Source: Pseudomonadales bacterium
Lineage (GTDB): Bacteria > Pseudomonadota > Gammaproteobacteria > Pseudomonadales > Azotimanducaceae
Reading direction: 5' to 3'
Length of the DNA stretch: 64,000 bases
Assembly (NCBI GenBank): GCA_012103505.1
Contig: WLWP01000001.1
Span: forward strand, 62,001 to 126,000
In this document: one piece after another, positions 17,628 to 27,231 of the stretch
How positions within the stretch are numbered: the first letter of the stretch is position 1
Layout of the letters: every line of letters begins with the position of its first letter
Program-made: the position numbers and the translations under genes
The notes under the pieces: model-generated
Seen by the model: only the letters and a program-made list of their open reading frames with translations
The model's database searches: none
What the model was told of the DNA's origin: nothing

Positions 17628-19292
17628 CTACGAACTATAAGTTTGTCGCCCACCAAGCCAGGTTCCCAGCACCTTAATCTCTTTTATACCGTCCAGGTCT
17701 GTTGCCACAGGGTCTCTGTCCAGCATGACAAAGTCAGCTAGTTTACCTGGCGAAAGTGAGCCTTTTTCGTTTTCTTCGAACGATGCGTAGGCGCCGTTAA
17801 CCGTACAGATCTTTAGTGCTTCGAGCACTGTGATTCGCTGCGATGGACCCCAGACTCTTCCTGCCGCATCTTTTCGCGTTGTCATCGACTGGATAGCCAT
17901 CAATGGTTCGTATGGCCCTGGTGTGTAGTCGGATGCTGGTGCGACTGGAATACCTGCATCTAAAAATGATCGGTGAGCGAACATCCACTCCATACGTTCT
18001 TTGCCATAGTCGAGCCACTTGTTACCGTGATAGTGCGCGTATGTGTAGAACGGAGCTGGAACCGTTCCCGAAGCCTTGATTCGACTCAGTAGATCGCCGT
18101 TCACTAAGGAACAGTGCTCGATGCGAAAGCGCGGATTTGGTCCTTGCCAGTTTTTTAGCGCCCGTTCATAAGCGTTCAATACTCGATCGATGGTCACGTC
18201 ACCGTTGGCGTGAATGCCAATTCGGAATCCATTTGCGACGGCTTCATCCACAGCCGAATAGATCTCTTCTTGGCTCATTGTCGCAATGCCATAGTCGTCG
18301 GTACCCTCGAAAGGGGTGCTCATGCGCATCGTCCGTTCTGAAGCAGATCCATCGGCCACGTATTTCACGGCACCGACCCGAAGCATGTTGTTACCGAAAC
18401 CTGAGCGAATACTGGCCGCTTTCATCGTTTCGTAAATACTGTTGCGTGCGGCTGGCATGAATGACAGACGGAAGTCCATCGCACCAGCCGAGAGCGCATC
18501 GGTATAGGCAAGCCATGCTTGTGCTTGGCCAGCTGCGTCTGTGGTTGAGGTCAGTCCGGTTGCCGCCATGCGCTTACTGGTCAGGTAGACGTTATCTCGC
18601 ATGGTCTCGCGATCGATCACGGGCCATTGCCCAACCGTATCGAACTGATCCATGGCGTGTTCTGCGACCTTGCCCGTTAGCTCTCCGTTCTCTCGGAAAA
18701 AACGTCCCCCTTCAGGATCCGGTGTATTGCTATCAACACCGAGCAACTCAAAGGCTGTTGAGTTAACCACTGCGGTGTGTCCGCCTCGGTGACGAACCAT
18801 GACCGGGTGACTTTGCACAACGTCGTCTATGTCAGCGCGATTTAGAGGTCGTCCCTCATCAAACTTTGTGTCGTCGTACATGTGACCCAACACCCAATGT
18901 CCGGGAGGTGTTTTGTCTGCTTGTTGGGCGAGTAATTGTTGAACCTTGCCGATGGTGCGGACATTGACGTTAGCGCTGACAGCTTCGTTAGCCATGGTCG
19001 GGTGGCTGTGTGCATCGATAAATCCAGGCGTGATTGTCTTCCCGCGAGCATCGAGGACTTTAGTGCGTGCCCCTTTTAAATTAAGAACGTCTGAGTCGCT
19101 ACCAACGGCTAAGATGCGATCGCCGCGCACGGCGAATGCACTAGCGCGACTGTATTTGTCGTCCATAGTGTGCAGACGGGCGCCTGTAACTATGAGTTCC
19201 GGTTCCCCTAAGTTTGCTTTCGCGAAGGCGATGTTCGGAAGTGCGAAGGCTGTTGAAATGGCTTTCAACGCTGTACGACGATTTTTGTTCAT
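17628..19292 (-). CDS. exported amidohydrolase, YtcJ-like
   Basis: 554 residues from ATG after a GGGAGAGAGAG site; an in-frame GTG-like start further upstream would run into slyD. The N-terminus NKNRRTALKAISTAFALPNIAFA resembles a signal peptide and may be a weak twin-arginine signal. The metal-binding FIDAHSHP motif is followed by the large YtcJ-type insertion and a late VAPASDYTPGPYEP and GKLADFVMLDRDP. Hydrolysis of an amide or formamide in the periplasm is inferred. It is divergent from slyD with 40 bases between the two starts. Confidence 0.87.
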   Translation of the reverse strand: MNKNRRTALKAISTAFALPNIAFAKANLGEPELIVTGARLHTMDDKYSRASAFAVRGDRILAVGSDSDVLNLKGARTKVLDARGKTITPGFIDAHSHPTMANEAVSANVNVRTIGKVQQLLAQQADKTPPGHWVLGHMYDDTKFDEGRPLNRADIDDVVQSHPVMVRHRGGHTAVVNSTAFELLGVDSNTPDPEGGRFFRENGELTGKVAEHAMDQFDTVGQWPVIDRETMRDNVYLTSKRMAATGLTSTTDAAGQAQAWLAYTDALSAGAMDFRLSFMPAARNSIYETMKAASIRSGFGNNMLRVGAVKYVADGSASERTMRMSTPFEGTDDYGIATMSQEEIYSAVDEAVANGFRIGIHANGDVTIDRVLNAYERALKNWQGPNPRFRIEHCSLVNGDLLSRIKASGTVPAPFYTYAHYHGNKWLDYGKERMEWMFAHRSFLDAGIPVAPASDYTPGPYEPLMAIQSMTTRKDAAGRVWGPSQRITVLEALKICTVNGAYASFEENEKGSLSPGKLADFVMLDRDPVATDLDGIKEIKVLGTWLGGRQTYSS

Positions 19293-19319
19293 TGCTCTCT
19301 CTCTCCCGGTTTCTGCACG

Positions 19320-19325
19320 TATAAT
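19320..19325 (+). promoter_or_regulatory. consensus -10 box placed for leaderless slyD transcription
   Basis: TATAAT ends seven bases before the A of the slyD ATG (19333). No Shine-Dalgarno sequence lies between. A start point about seven bases after the box would coincide with the start codon. A good -35 at 17 bases is not seen. Confidence 0.45.
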
Positions 19326-19332
19326 ACGACGC

Positions 19333-19815
19333 ATGGAAATTAAAAAGAACTCAGTCGCGATGATTCAGTATCAGCTCCGAAATGAGGCTGGTGAGTTGTT
19401 GGAAGATGCGTACGAAAATGACCCAGTCGCGTTATTACAAGGTCAAGGTAATGTCATACGTGGCCTTGATAGAGCATTGCTTGGTCATAGCGCCGGTGAT
19501 GAATTCGAAGTCTCGGTCCCACCAGAAGATGCCTACGGCTTGCGCCAGGATGACCAGATCCAACGTGTGTCCAAAAAGTATTTTGCGAACGCTAAAAAGC
19601 TAAGGCCAGGTATGCAGACAAGCTTGCGCACCGAGAATGGCACAAGGTTGGTTACCGTTGTCAAAGTTGGTGGCAAAGTAATAGACGTTGATACTAACCA
19701 CCCGTTGGCGGGCCAGGGTTTAAGTTTCAAAGTTCGGATCACCGAAGTTCGTGACGCCACTCCGCAGGAACTCTCTCACCGGCATGCGCACGCCGATGGG
19801 CATGATCACCACTAG
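19333..19815 (+). CDS. slyD: FKBP-type peptidyl-prolyl isomerase, SlyD type
   Basis: 160 residues. The FKBP domain is split by an insert-in-flap chaperone domain as in SlyD: the family's Y(D/E)ND-like EDAYENDPVALLQGQGN near 24-40, VPPEDAYG near 63-70, the IF domain to about 125, and HPLAGQGLSFKVRITEVRDAT near 118-140. The C-terminus is histidine-rich (HRHAHADGHDHH), the metal-binding tail of SlyD, shorter than in Escherichia coli. It folds proteins and may deliver nickel. The start lies only eight bases after a TATAAT and has no ribosome-binding site. Confidence 0.93.
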   Translation: MEIKKNSVAMIQYQLRNEAGELLEDAYENDPVALLQGQGNVIRGLDRALLGHSAGDEFEVSVPPEDAYGLRQDDQIQRVSKKYFANAKKLRPGMQTSLRTENGTRLVTVVKVGGKVIDVDTNHPLAGQGLSFKVRITEVRDATPQELSHRHAHADGHDHH

Positions 19816-19821
19816 CGGGCG

Positions 19822-20817
19822 CTAGAGTTCGACTAACAATTTGCCCATGTGACCGCCGTTGAACATTGTTCGCAGGGCGTGTGGGAATTTTTCGATTCCG
19901 GATTCTATGTGTTCACTTAAGTGCAACCCAGCTTCACTCCACGTTTGGAGTTGAGCCACAAACTCTGGAAACTCAGCAGCGTAGTGGTCAACCGTAAAGC
20001 CGAGCATCTGCGCATTGCGTTCGGCAATTTTTAGATATTGGCTGGGACCGGTCACGTCTGACAGATCGTCGTATTGCGAGATAGCGCCACAGAGTACGAC
20101 GCGTGCACCCGGTGCAATACGATTGAGGACATGATCGAGAATGTCGCCGCCAACGTTGTCAAAAAACACATTGATACCGTTCGGAGCGAGCGTGTCCAGT
20201 TGGGCTGCGACATCTTCACCCTTGTAGTCGATCGCTTTGTCACAGCCTACATCTTCGAGCAGATACTGAGTTTTTTGTGGACCTCCGGCTATGCCAATGA
20301 CCGTGCCACCGAGATGTTTCGCGATTTGGCAGGCCATCGATCCAACAGCCCCGGCTGCAGCTGAGACGACAACTGTGTCGCCTTGTTGCACTTGTCCAAG
20401 CCGTGCCATGCCAGCATATGCGGTCAAGCCTGTGGTCATGCCGAAGACCCCCAAAAACTTTGATGGGGACTCATTACCCGGATGGATTTTCTGAAATGCT
20501 GCTGCTGGCATCAGCGCATGGCTTTGTGCGAGCGTGGGTCCGGCAACCCAATCTCCCTCTTGGAAGTCATTAGTGCCGCTAGCGATTACCTTGCCGACTC
20601 CAAGTGCGGTAACTGGGTCACCAATGTCGGCCTGCGTGTGTAGCCCTCCGGAACCGAGCGTCGTGCGAATGAACGCGTCGATCGACAGGTGAGTCACTTG
20701 GATCAGAAGTTGATCTTTGTTTGGCGCGGCGAGTTCGACGTCAACAATCTCAAAATCAGAGTCCTCGGGCAGACCTTCTGGGAAAGTTTTGAGCGTAATA
20801 CGGCGTGATGATATCAA
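19822..20817 (-). CDS. NADP-dependent oxidoreductase, MDR family (leukotriene B4 dehydrogenase-like)
   Basis: 331 residues. Rossmann segment AAGAVGSMACQIAKHLGG, preceded by GMTTGLTAYAGM, and FDNVGGDILD are typical of zinc-free alkenal/one reductases of the MDR superfamily. It would reduce enones or alkenals with NADPH. The likely start is a TTG, because no ATG or GTG fits the N-terminus and the homologous N-terminus begins there. It is convergent with slyD, six bases apart, and divergent from the PQQ-dehydrogenase gene. Confidence 0.88.
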   Translation of the reverse strand: MISSRRITLKTFPEGLPEDSDFEIVDVELAAPNKDQLLIQVTHLSIDAFIRTTLGSGGLHTQADIGDPVTALGVGKVIASGTNDFQEGDWVAGPTLAQSHALMPAAAFQKIHPGNESPSKFLGVFGMTTGLTAYAGMARLGQVQQGDTVVVSAAAGAVGSMACQIAKHLGGTVIGIAGGPQKTQYLLEDVGCDKAIDYKGEDVAAQLDTLAPNGINVFFDNVGGDILDHVLNRIAPGARVVLCGAISQYDDLSDVTGPSQYLKIAERNAQMLGFTVDHYAAEFPEFVAQLQTWSEAGLHLSEHIESGIEKFPHALRTMFNGGHMGKLLVEL

Positions 20818-20919
20818 GGCTGTTTCTCGTTGTTGTTTTGCGAACGCATACTAGCAGGCTTACACCCCTACTGAGATGTGCGACACTCAAATTGCTTTGA
20901 AGGAAGAAAGGGAGGGTTG

Positions 20920-23013
20920 ATGATTCTAAGACTTTGGAATCTATATTTGCTCGTGGTCGTAGCACTGGGTGTGAGCATGAGCACCGAGGCACGGAACATC
21001 ACGGATAAAGAACTGGCCAACGAATCGGAGTCAGCTGATTGGCTAGCCTATGGTCGAACGCACAGCGAACAACGATTTAGCCCGCTTGCTGACATCAATC
21101 GTAAGAACGTCGGTGATCTGAAACCAGACTGGTACCTACCGCTGCCAGACGATGTGGGCTTAGTCGCTACACCCCTGGTTATAGATGGCGTGATGTACTT
21201 TGTTGGGACGATGAACATAGTCCGAGCCGTCGATGCGGCATCTGGCAAACTTTTGTGGGAGTACGACCCAGAGGTCCGTAAAGTTTTGGCAGGTCGCAAA
21301 CAGGCTGGATGGGTACACAACCGTGGGCTCACAGCCTACGGTGAGAATATTTTTCAGGCGACTTGGGACGGACGGTTGATAGCCTTGAATCGAAAAACTG
21401 GTAAACCCGTTTGGAGCCAACGAACGTTTGAGCTTGATGAGGCGCTTTACATTACCGGTGCACCTAAAGCGTTTAAGGGTAAGGTTTTAATTGGTAATGG
21501 CGGTACAGAAGCTGGCCCGACGCGAGGATACGTGACAGCGTATGACGCGGAGACCGGCAAACAGGCATGGCGTTTCTATCTTGTCCCAGGCAATCCTGCT
21601 GACGGCTTTGAAGATGCGGCGATGGAAATGGCTGCTGAAACTTGGACCGGTGAGTGGTGGAAGCACGGTGGCGGAGGCAATGCATGGCACGCCATTACCT
21701 ATGATGCAGAGCTTGAAACCCTCTACATAGGCACCGGCAATGGATCTCCTTGGAACCGTAAAAACCGCAGTCCCGATGGTGGCGACAACCTCTTTTTGTG
21801 CTCCGTCGTCGCACTCGACCCAGATACCGGGGAGTACAAGTGGCACTACCAAACGACCCCTGGTGAAACGTGGGACTACAACTCCAACATGGACATTGTC
21901 CTGGCCGATCTTGAAATAGAGGGTAAGCCCCGCAAAGTGATCCTACACGCCCCTAAAAACGGCTTCTTCTATGTCATTGATCGGTTAACTGGAAGAGTCA
22001 TTTCGGCTGAGCCTTTTGCGGATGTGAATTGGGCTTCTCATATCGATCTTAAAACCGGTCGCCCAGTTGAGATCCCTGGCGCGCGTTACGAGGATGGTCG
22101 TCAGAACATCACGCCATCTTTGTTGGGTGCGCACAATTGGCACGCGATGTCTTATAGCCCCCGCACTGGACTTGTCTACTTGCCGACGTTGCATACCTCG
22201 ATGGATATGGATGACCGTGCCTATGATGACACTTGGTATGCCAAGGCTTTTGAAGGTGGAACTGCGGTGGATTGGGTAGAGGGTAAGTCCCCGCGTGATT
22301 ATGATGGCTCTTTACAGGCATGGGATCCGATAAGTCAGGAAGCGAAGTGGGCTGTTCCGCAACCCCTCGGATGGGCATCAGGGACTTTGGTTACTGCCGG
22401 TGATGTTGTATTCCAAGGACAGGCAGACGGCCTGCTTAAGGCGTACAACGCCGAGACGGGAGAGGTACTATGGCACTTTGATGCCGGTCTCGGTATATCG
22501 GCTCCGCCGATCACCTACAAAGTGAATGGGCGACAGTACATGGCCGTGTTAGTTGGCTATGGCGGTTCTTATGCTGCGGGACTCCTCCCGGATGCGAACA
22601 ATCTTGGTTGGGCATATGGCGCTCAGGAAAGGCGACTGATCGCGTTTTCACTCGAAGGACAAGCACAAATACCTGGACAAGGACCCCGAATCTATCCTCA
22701 ACCGCTCCTAGAGGCTGGCTTCGAGGTAGACGCGGAACTCGCGACGGAGGGCGAGTTGCTTTATCTCACCAAGACTTGCTACGCGTGCCATGGAAGCGGT
22801 GTGTTAGCTGCGGGAATGGCGCCAGATCTTCGTGCTTCCGCGATGTTATTGAGTGAGATGGAGCCTTTTTTCCAGTCCGTCGTCCGGGGTGGAGATCGGG
22901 TTGCACGGGGTATGCCAGCGTTTCCGGACCTAACTGATGAAGAGCTCGAGGCGCTGCGTCATTACGTTCGCAAGGTGGCTCACGAAGCTCATTCAGCGAA
23001 CATCCCCGACTGA
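20920..23013 (+). CDS. PQQ-dependent dehydrogenase with C-terminal cytochrome c (quinohemoprotein)
   Basis: 697 residues from ATG after AAAGGGAGGG. A Sec signal peptide (LLVVVALGVSMSTEA, about residues 9-23) exports it. The eight-bladed propeller shows tryptophan-docking strands such as SGKLLWEYDPEV, and TPGETWDYNSNMD holds the catalytic aspartate region. A C-terminal cytochrome c domain has CYACHG (C620, C623, H624) and a later GMPAF methionine ligand. It would oxidise an alcohol in the periplasm and pass electrons through its own heme. The vicinal Cys-Cys of many methanol and ethanol dehydrogenases is not seen. Confidence 0.93.
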   Translation: MILRLWNLYLLVVVALGVSMSTEARNITDKELANESESADWLAYGRTHSEQRFSPLADINRKNVGDLKPDWYLPLPDDVGLVATPLVIDGVMYFVGTMNIVRAVDAASGKLLWEYDPEVRKVLAGRKQAGWVHNRGLTAYGENIFQATWDGRLIALNRKTGKPVWSQRTFELDEALYITGAPKAFKGKVLIGNGGTEAGPTRGYVTAYDAETGKQAWRFYLVPGNPADGFEDAAMEMAAETWTGEWWKHGGGGNAWHAITYDAELETLYIGTGNGSPWNRKNRSPDGGDNLFLCSVVALDPDTGEYKWHYQTTPGETWDYNSNMDIVLADLEIEGKPRKVILHAPKNGFFYVIDRLTGRVISAEPFADVNWASHIDLKTGRPVEIPGARYEDGRQNITPSLLGAHNWHAMSYSPRTGLVYLPTLHTSMDMDDRAYDDTWYAKAFEGGTAVDWVEGKSPRDYDGSLQAWDPISQEAKWAVPQPLGWASGTLVTAGDVVFQGQADGLLKAYNAETGEVLWHFDAGLGISAPPITYKVNGRQYMAVLVGYGGSYAAGLLPDANNLGWAYGAQERRLIAFSLEGQAQIPGQGPRIYPQPLLEAGFEVDAELATEGELLYLTKTCYACHGSGVLAAGMAPDLRASAMLLSEMEPFFQSVVRGGDRVARGMPAFPDLTDEELEALRHYVRKVAHEAHSANIPD

Positions 23014-23014
23014 G

Positions 23015-23036
23015 AGCATTGTTTAAAGGCAGTGCT
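23015..23036. terminator. hairpin between convergent genes
   Basis: AGCATTG at 23015-23021 pairs with CAGTGCT at 23030-23036, one G-T pair, around a short AT-rich loop. It sits just after the PQQ-dehydrogenase stop and reaches the end of the convergent kinase-like gene. No T tract follows. Confidence 0.35.
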
Positions 23037-24058
23037 TACAGCAGGGAAAACGCATCTAGCTCGGTGAGTGAGCGCATTGAATTGCCAAAAAGGGTTTCAC
23101 CTAAAGCTCGACCGCGCTCATTGGCTAGGTCAAGCGTGCCACTGATAATCGTCGCATAGCAGACCAAATACAGCGCCGCGGTGACGTAGCGTTCTCTGCA
23201 TTGATCAATGCCGTAGTTGCTGACACCAAGGCTAAGCAGGTGATCGTGGTAGATCTGTATCCAGTCTTCGCTATTTCGAACCCCGTCAGAGAGACTCTGC
23301 GTTACGAAATAGGCGAGATCTTGTTCTGGGGCTGAACTGCAAACGCTTTGCCAATCTACCAAGGCAATTTCATCAGACCCAAAGAAAATATTGTCAAGAC
23401 GCACATCCGCGTGGGAAATGCTGATGGGTGGTGTGCACAGGGTTTCTAGCAACCCTGGCACAGCAGCCGGCACTTGCTGCCCGATATTGAGTGCTGCAGG
23501 CGGTATGAGATGAGCGAACTGCTCTTGCACAACAGGCCAACCGACGTTAAAGCCACCCATCATGCCGTCCCGTTGGTCTGGATTGTTGTGGGAGACCAAA
23601 TCGGCAGATGTCTCCCAGCTACTGGCGGCGAGCTTTGCGATACCTTCAACGACCATGTGGGCATCGGCTTGCGAACATCCAGCAACTTGATCGCCGATAC
23701 GCATATCCTTGAGGTCTTCCATCAAGATGACGAAGTCTAGGGAGCTTGCGTCGTACTCAGAGTGATAACAATCTGGCACACGTAGAGAGATCGAAGGCGC
23801 GACATTTCTATAGAATCCAACTTCGCGACCATACATGTCGTATGTCGCTGCAACGGCGCGATTGTCGGGTGATGGGGACGGGAATTTGGCGATTATCGTT
23901 TCGGAACCTGCTGATGTGCTCACGTGCACGCGGGTCACTTGTCCGATGATGCCTGCCCCTTCGCCAAAGAGTTCGACCTGAAAGTCATCGACCTGTTTGT
24001 TGAGGGCAGTCGATAACCAGTTTGTCGTTAGTTGTTCGGGCTGCGAGGGAAACGTCAT
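23036..24058 (-). CDS. phosphotransferase/small-molecule kinase-like protein (EcKinase/APH type)
   Basis: 340 residues. The kinase-like catalytic signature SHADVRLDNIFF near 231-242 and IALVDWQ near 249-255 (Brenner and DFG-equivalent motifs) identifies the aminoglycoside phosphotransferase-like fold; VILMEDL near 107-113 is the hinge. Similar genes are common in pathways that use CoA esters and terpenoids, where they may phosphorylate alcohols or steroids. Start is ATG, with a weak ribosome-binding site. It is followed on the chromosome by an EthD gene that is transcribed toward it, so both may be cotranscribed. Confidence 0.82.
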   Translation of the reverse strand: MTFPSQPEQLTTNWLSTALNKQVDDFQVELFGEGAGIIGQVTRVHVSTSAGSETIIAKFPSPSPDNRAVAATYDMYGREVGFYRNVAPSISLRVPDCYHSEYDASSLDFVILMEDLKDMRIGDQVAGCSQADAHMVVEGIAKLAASSWETSADLVSHNNPDQRDGMMGGFNVGWPVVQEQFAHLIPPAALNIGQQVPAAVPGLLETLCTPPISISHADVRLDNIFFGSDEIALVDWQSVCSSAPEQDLAYFVTQSLSDGVRNSEDWIQIYHDHLLSLGVSNYGIDQCRERYVTAALYLVCYATIISGTLDLANERGRALGETLFGNSMRSLTELDAFSLL

Positions 24059-24082
24059 ACTAAAGTGCCTATCTGCGATATA

Positions 24083-24856
24083 TCATCTTCGATCGATAAC
24101 GGTGTGTTCTTTGCCAAAGAATATAGTTGACCGTTCCATATCGATAAAATTGTGCTCATCCTCAATGAATGCGCGATTTGCGTTTCGCGCCTCTGCTGAA
24201 TTTCGAGCAGACCCTCGATCGACCCAAGCCTCAGCGTGGCCAAGATAGGATTCAACCTGAGTTCCTCGCGCGCTTTGCAATCCCTCATCGATAGACGAAT
24301 TGGCTCTGTGTACTTGTCGATAGCAAAGAGTGCCGGTGGCTTCGCCATGAGATCGGACGATTGGTCCGTGATGGGTTAACCAGTAATGACGCGCGTCTTC
24401 TTCAGCTATCTGTGTTTGATGACGTAGTGGAAAAAATACTCGTACAACACCTGATTTTGTATGTGCCGCTACTCGCTCCGGCGAAGGGTTAATTTGCGGG
24501 TATTCGTAGGCCATCCACAGGGGTGAGTTCGGTAAGTCGATGAACTTTGCTTCGTCTTCTAACAATGCAGCACCAGCGACTTGTGCCGCGTCTGTTGCCA
24601 TGTTTTGTTCCAGCGCTTTTTCGCTTGCCCACCAAAGCTCCGCCACACCGTCGTACTCCGGTTCCATATCGCCGCGAGCCTTTTGTGCTGCTTCATTCGC
24701 TGGGTCGTCCATGGTGTGGGTTTGGACGTAACGAAGGATGTCGAGGTCAGTCGAGAAACTAGCTACAAGAGGCGCATGCTTGTTTAGCCAGTAGTCCTGA
24801 AATTCAGCTCGCGTTAGTTCCGATTTTCTGCGGAGTGCAAAAACTAATCTGATCAT
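24083..24856 (-). CDS. protein with two EthD domains
   Basis: 257 residues from ATG after TTGAGGGAGAG. The protein contains two similar EthD/dimeric ferredoxin-like domains: the first has DYWLNKHAPLVASF (near 22-36), the second has HYWLTHHGPIVRSH (near 160-173). Each would form half of a beta-alpha-beta dimer, so the protein is probably a fused pseudo-dimer. EthD proteins take part in degradation of ethers, and related domains occur in polyketide cyclisation and dechlorination. It ends 24 bases before the kinase-like gene. The catalytic role is unclear. Confidence 0.82.
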   Translation of the reverse strand: MIRLVFALRRKSELTRAEFQDYWLNKHAPLVASFSTDLDILRYVQTHTMDDPANEAAQKARGDMEPEYDGVAELWWASEKALEQNMATDAAQVAGAALLEDEAKFIDLPNSPLWMAYEYPQINPSPERVAAHTKSGVVRVFFPLRHQTQIAEEDARHYWLTHHGPIVRSHGEATGTLCYRQVHRANSSIDEGLQSARGTQVESYLGHAEAWVDRGSARNSAEARNANRAFIEDEHNFIDMERSTIFFGKEHTVIDRR

Positions 24857-24959
24857 GTGTCTCTCCCTCAAGTACTCCTGTAGGGTTGGAGATTAGCATC
24901 GCGTCTTCGCTCACAGCAACGCGTAAAACGATCACAAAATTAGGATCCTTCGAGTTACT

Positions 24960-26294
24960 GTGGATAAGCAATATTCTTCTATTTCCCTCTGGTACACGGT
25001 AGGCGTCCTAACACTTGCCTCAACGTTCTCGATCATTGACCGTCAGATATTGAACGTCATGATTGGGCCCGTGCAGAGGGATTTGGGTGGGATAAGTGAT
25101 TTTCAGATATCGCTGATCATGGGCTTCGCATTCACCTTTATGTACAGCATCCTTTCCTATCCCGCAGGTTGGATATCCGACCGCTATAACCGCAAGAACT
25201 TGATGGCAGCCGGTATATTGAGCTGGAGCATTCTGACGATGCTGTGTGGAACGGTGAATCAATATTGGCACCTGTTTTTAGCACGTATGGGGGTCGGCGT
25301 GGGCGAAGCGACTCTCGGTCCTGCTGCGAACTCGGCATTGGCCGATTACTTTCCACCCGAGCGATTGCCGCTAGCGATCGGCATCATGTCGGCGGCCCCC
25401 TTTATTGGACAAGGTCTAGCCAACATTGCGGGTGGTCCACTGATCGACTATTTGGAAAGTACCCCCAATTTTGTGCTGCCTCTTATCGGCGAAGTCTATT
25501 CCTGGCAGATGGTATTTCTCGTCGTTGGTGCGCCAGGTATTTTGGTCGCGCTGATGGCTTGGGGTCTGCGTGAACCGAAACGACGCGGCAAGATGAATGC
25601 TGATGGGTCCGGGGTTCCTTTCTCGGAGGTTTGGCGTTTCATCAAGACGCGCCACCTCTTTTTCTTTTTTCTATTTGCTGCCTATCTGTGTCTAGCCACG
25701 CAAGGCTGGTCGTTGTTTTCTTGGATCGTGGAGTACTACGTGCGCAATCACGAGTGGACGCGATCTGAAATTGGCGTGATTTATGGGTCGATCGCGATGT
25801 CTGTGGGTATCGCTGGGAGTGTTCTGGGTGGCTTGCTCGCGGGCTCTATGATGGCAAAAAAGCCAGACGCGACTCTAAGGGTGGTAATGTGGGGTACCGT
25901 TGTTCTACTTGTTACGGCACCAGCTCTGACCATAGTGCCAAACCCCTGGGTTGGGATTGTTTTGTTGATCCCCATTACTTTCTGTATGGCCATGCCGCCG
26001 GGCCTCATCATGGCCACCTTGCAGGCAATCGCACCGAACGAGTTGCGTGGTCAGATGGTGGCGTTTTATTTGATTGCTGTGAACTTCTTGGCCTACACCT
26101 TTGCTCCGTCGCTCCCAGCCTACCTGTCGGACCAAGTCTTCGAAAGCCGCATGGCGCTTGGGCAATCGATATCCATACTGGCCGTGATCAACTACTCCCT
26201 AGCCGTGCTTTGTCTGGGCTTGTGTTTGAAGTACTACCGGCAAGCAATAGAAGCAGCCCGTGAATGGACCGACAGCGCTGCGACTCCAGTTTAA
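24960..26294 (+). CDS. MFS transporter (spinster-like)
   Basis: 444 residues with about 12 hydrophobic helices. The MFS-type motif near helix 2-3 reads GWISDRYNRKNLMAAG, and GVGVGEATLGPAANSALADYFPPERLPLA near 115-142 is characteristic of the spinster-like group. It starts at GTG; the ribosome-binding site (AGGATC) is fair. A hydrophobic or acidic metabolite is the likely cargo, which fits the surrounding catabolic genes. It is divergent from the EthD gene and convergent with the next SDR. Confidence 0.88.
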   Translation: MDKQYSSISLWYTVGVLTLASTFSIIDRQILNVMIGPVQRDLGGISDFQISLIMGFAFTFMYSILSYPAGWISDRYNRKNLMAAGILSWSILTMLCGTVNQYWHLFLARMGVGVGEATLGPAANSALADYFPPERLPLAIGIMSAAPFIGQGLANIAGGPLIDYLESTPNFVLPLIGEVYSWQMVFLVVGAPGILVALMAWGLREPKRRGKMNADGSGVPFSEVWRFIKTRHLFFFFLFAAYLCLATQGWSLFSWIVEYYVRNHEWTRSEIGVIYGSIAMSVGIAGSVLGGLLAGSMMAKKPDATLRVVMWGTVVLLVTAPALTIVPNPWVGIVLLIPITFCMAMPPGLIMATLQAIAPNELRGQMVAFYLIAVNFLAYTFAPSLPAYLSDQVFESRMALGQSISILAVINYSLAVLCLGLCLKYYRQAIEAAREWTDSAATPV

Positions 26295-26309
26295 CGTCGC
26301 AGCATCTGC

Positions 26310-27104
26310 TTAGAGACTTGTACCACCGTCAATCGGAATGATGCCGCCATTGATGCCGCTACCGGCATCAGATGCCAGAAGGAGTGCCATAGCGGACACG
26401 TCGTCTAGCGTGGTCATTCGTTTGATGGATGCCTCTTCAGCATAGCTTTTCTTAAATTCCTCATAGGTGATGCCCATAGACTCGGCTGCCTGTGGACCCA
26501 GCTCCATCATCATATCCGTCTCAACCCCACCAGGACTTATGGCGTTACAAGTGATGCCTTGTGGACCGTATTCAAACGCGCAGGCTTTAGTGAATCCGTT
26601 CATTGCGTGTTTGTGGGTGATGTAATGGGAAACCGTAGCTTTACTCGCTTGGCGGCCTTCGACAGAGGATATGTTAATAATTCGCCCCGATTGGCGCTTT
26701 TCCATATCAGCAAGAGCACGCCGAGTTGCCCAAAAACATGAATTAAGAATCCAAGCTTGGGCTTCGTCCCACGCTTTGTCTGAAAGCTCGGCGATCGGGG
26801 CATATCCAGAAGAACCACCTGCGTTATTGACAAGGATGTCAACGCGACCAAAGTGTGTCACCGTGGCGTTGATGAAGTGATTGACCGAGTCGCGATCCGT
26901 GACATCTCCAGCAATGAAGATTGCTTGGTCACCGGCATCCATTTCTAAGAGGGCTTGATCTCCTTTTTCCTGACTGCGGCCGTTGATCGAGACGCTAGCG
27001 CCTGCTTTTAAGTAAGTTTCGGCGATGGCACGGCCGATACCACGACTACCGCCAGTTATTGCTGCAACCTTGCCGCTGAGATCGGCCGTGAAACTTGTGC
27101 TCAT
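26310..27104 (-). CDS. short-chain dehydrogenase/reductase
   Basis: 264 residues. Cofactor loop TGGSRGIGRAIAE near 18-30, NNAGG near 92-96, catalytic serine in NISSVEG and YITHK near 163-167, and a C-terminal GIIPIDGGTSL. A classical SDR with NAD(P) binding, oxidising or reducing a hydroxy or keto group. ATG follows AAGGAAAGTG. It is divergent from the next SDR by 127 bases and convergent with the MFS gene by 15 bases. Confidence 0.88.
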   Translation of the reverse strand: MSTSFTADLSGKVAAITGGSRGIGRAIAETYLKAGASVSINGRSQEKGDQALLEMDAGDQAIFIAGDVTDRDSVNHFINATVTHFGRVDILVNNAGGSSGYAPIAELSDKAWDEAQAWILNSCFWATRRALADMEKRQSGRIINISSVEGRQASKATVSHYITHKHAMNGFTKACAFEYGPQGITCNAISPGGVETDMMMELGPQAAESMGITYEEFKKSYAEEASIKRMTTLDDVSAMALLLASDAGSGINGGIIPIDGGTSL

Positions 27105-27231
27105 ACACTTTCCTTAATCAAAACCCCTTGTTCATCGTTGAAGGAGATTATTCGGGGGCAAAACTCTTCATTGGATAGGAAGGCACTTTACCCTAACCTA
27201 GAGCGAACTGTAGATTGAGTGAGAAGGATCA

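Noticed and set aside
18946..19332. Long plus-strand frame extending slyD upstream to 18946
   Set aside because: It is antisense to the amidohydrolase gene and has no family-like sequence before MEIKKN. The ATG at 19333 fits SlyD.
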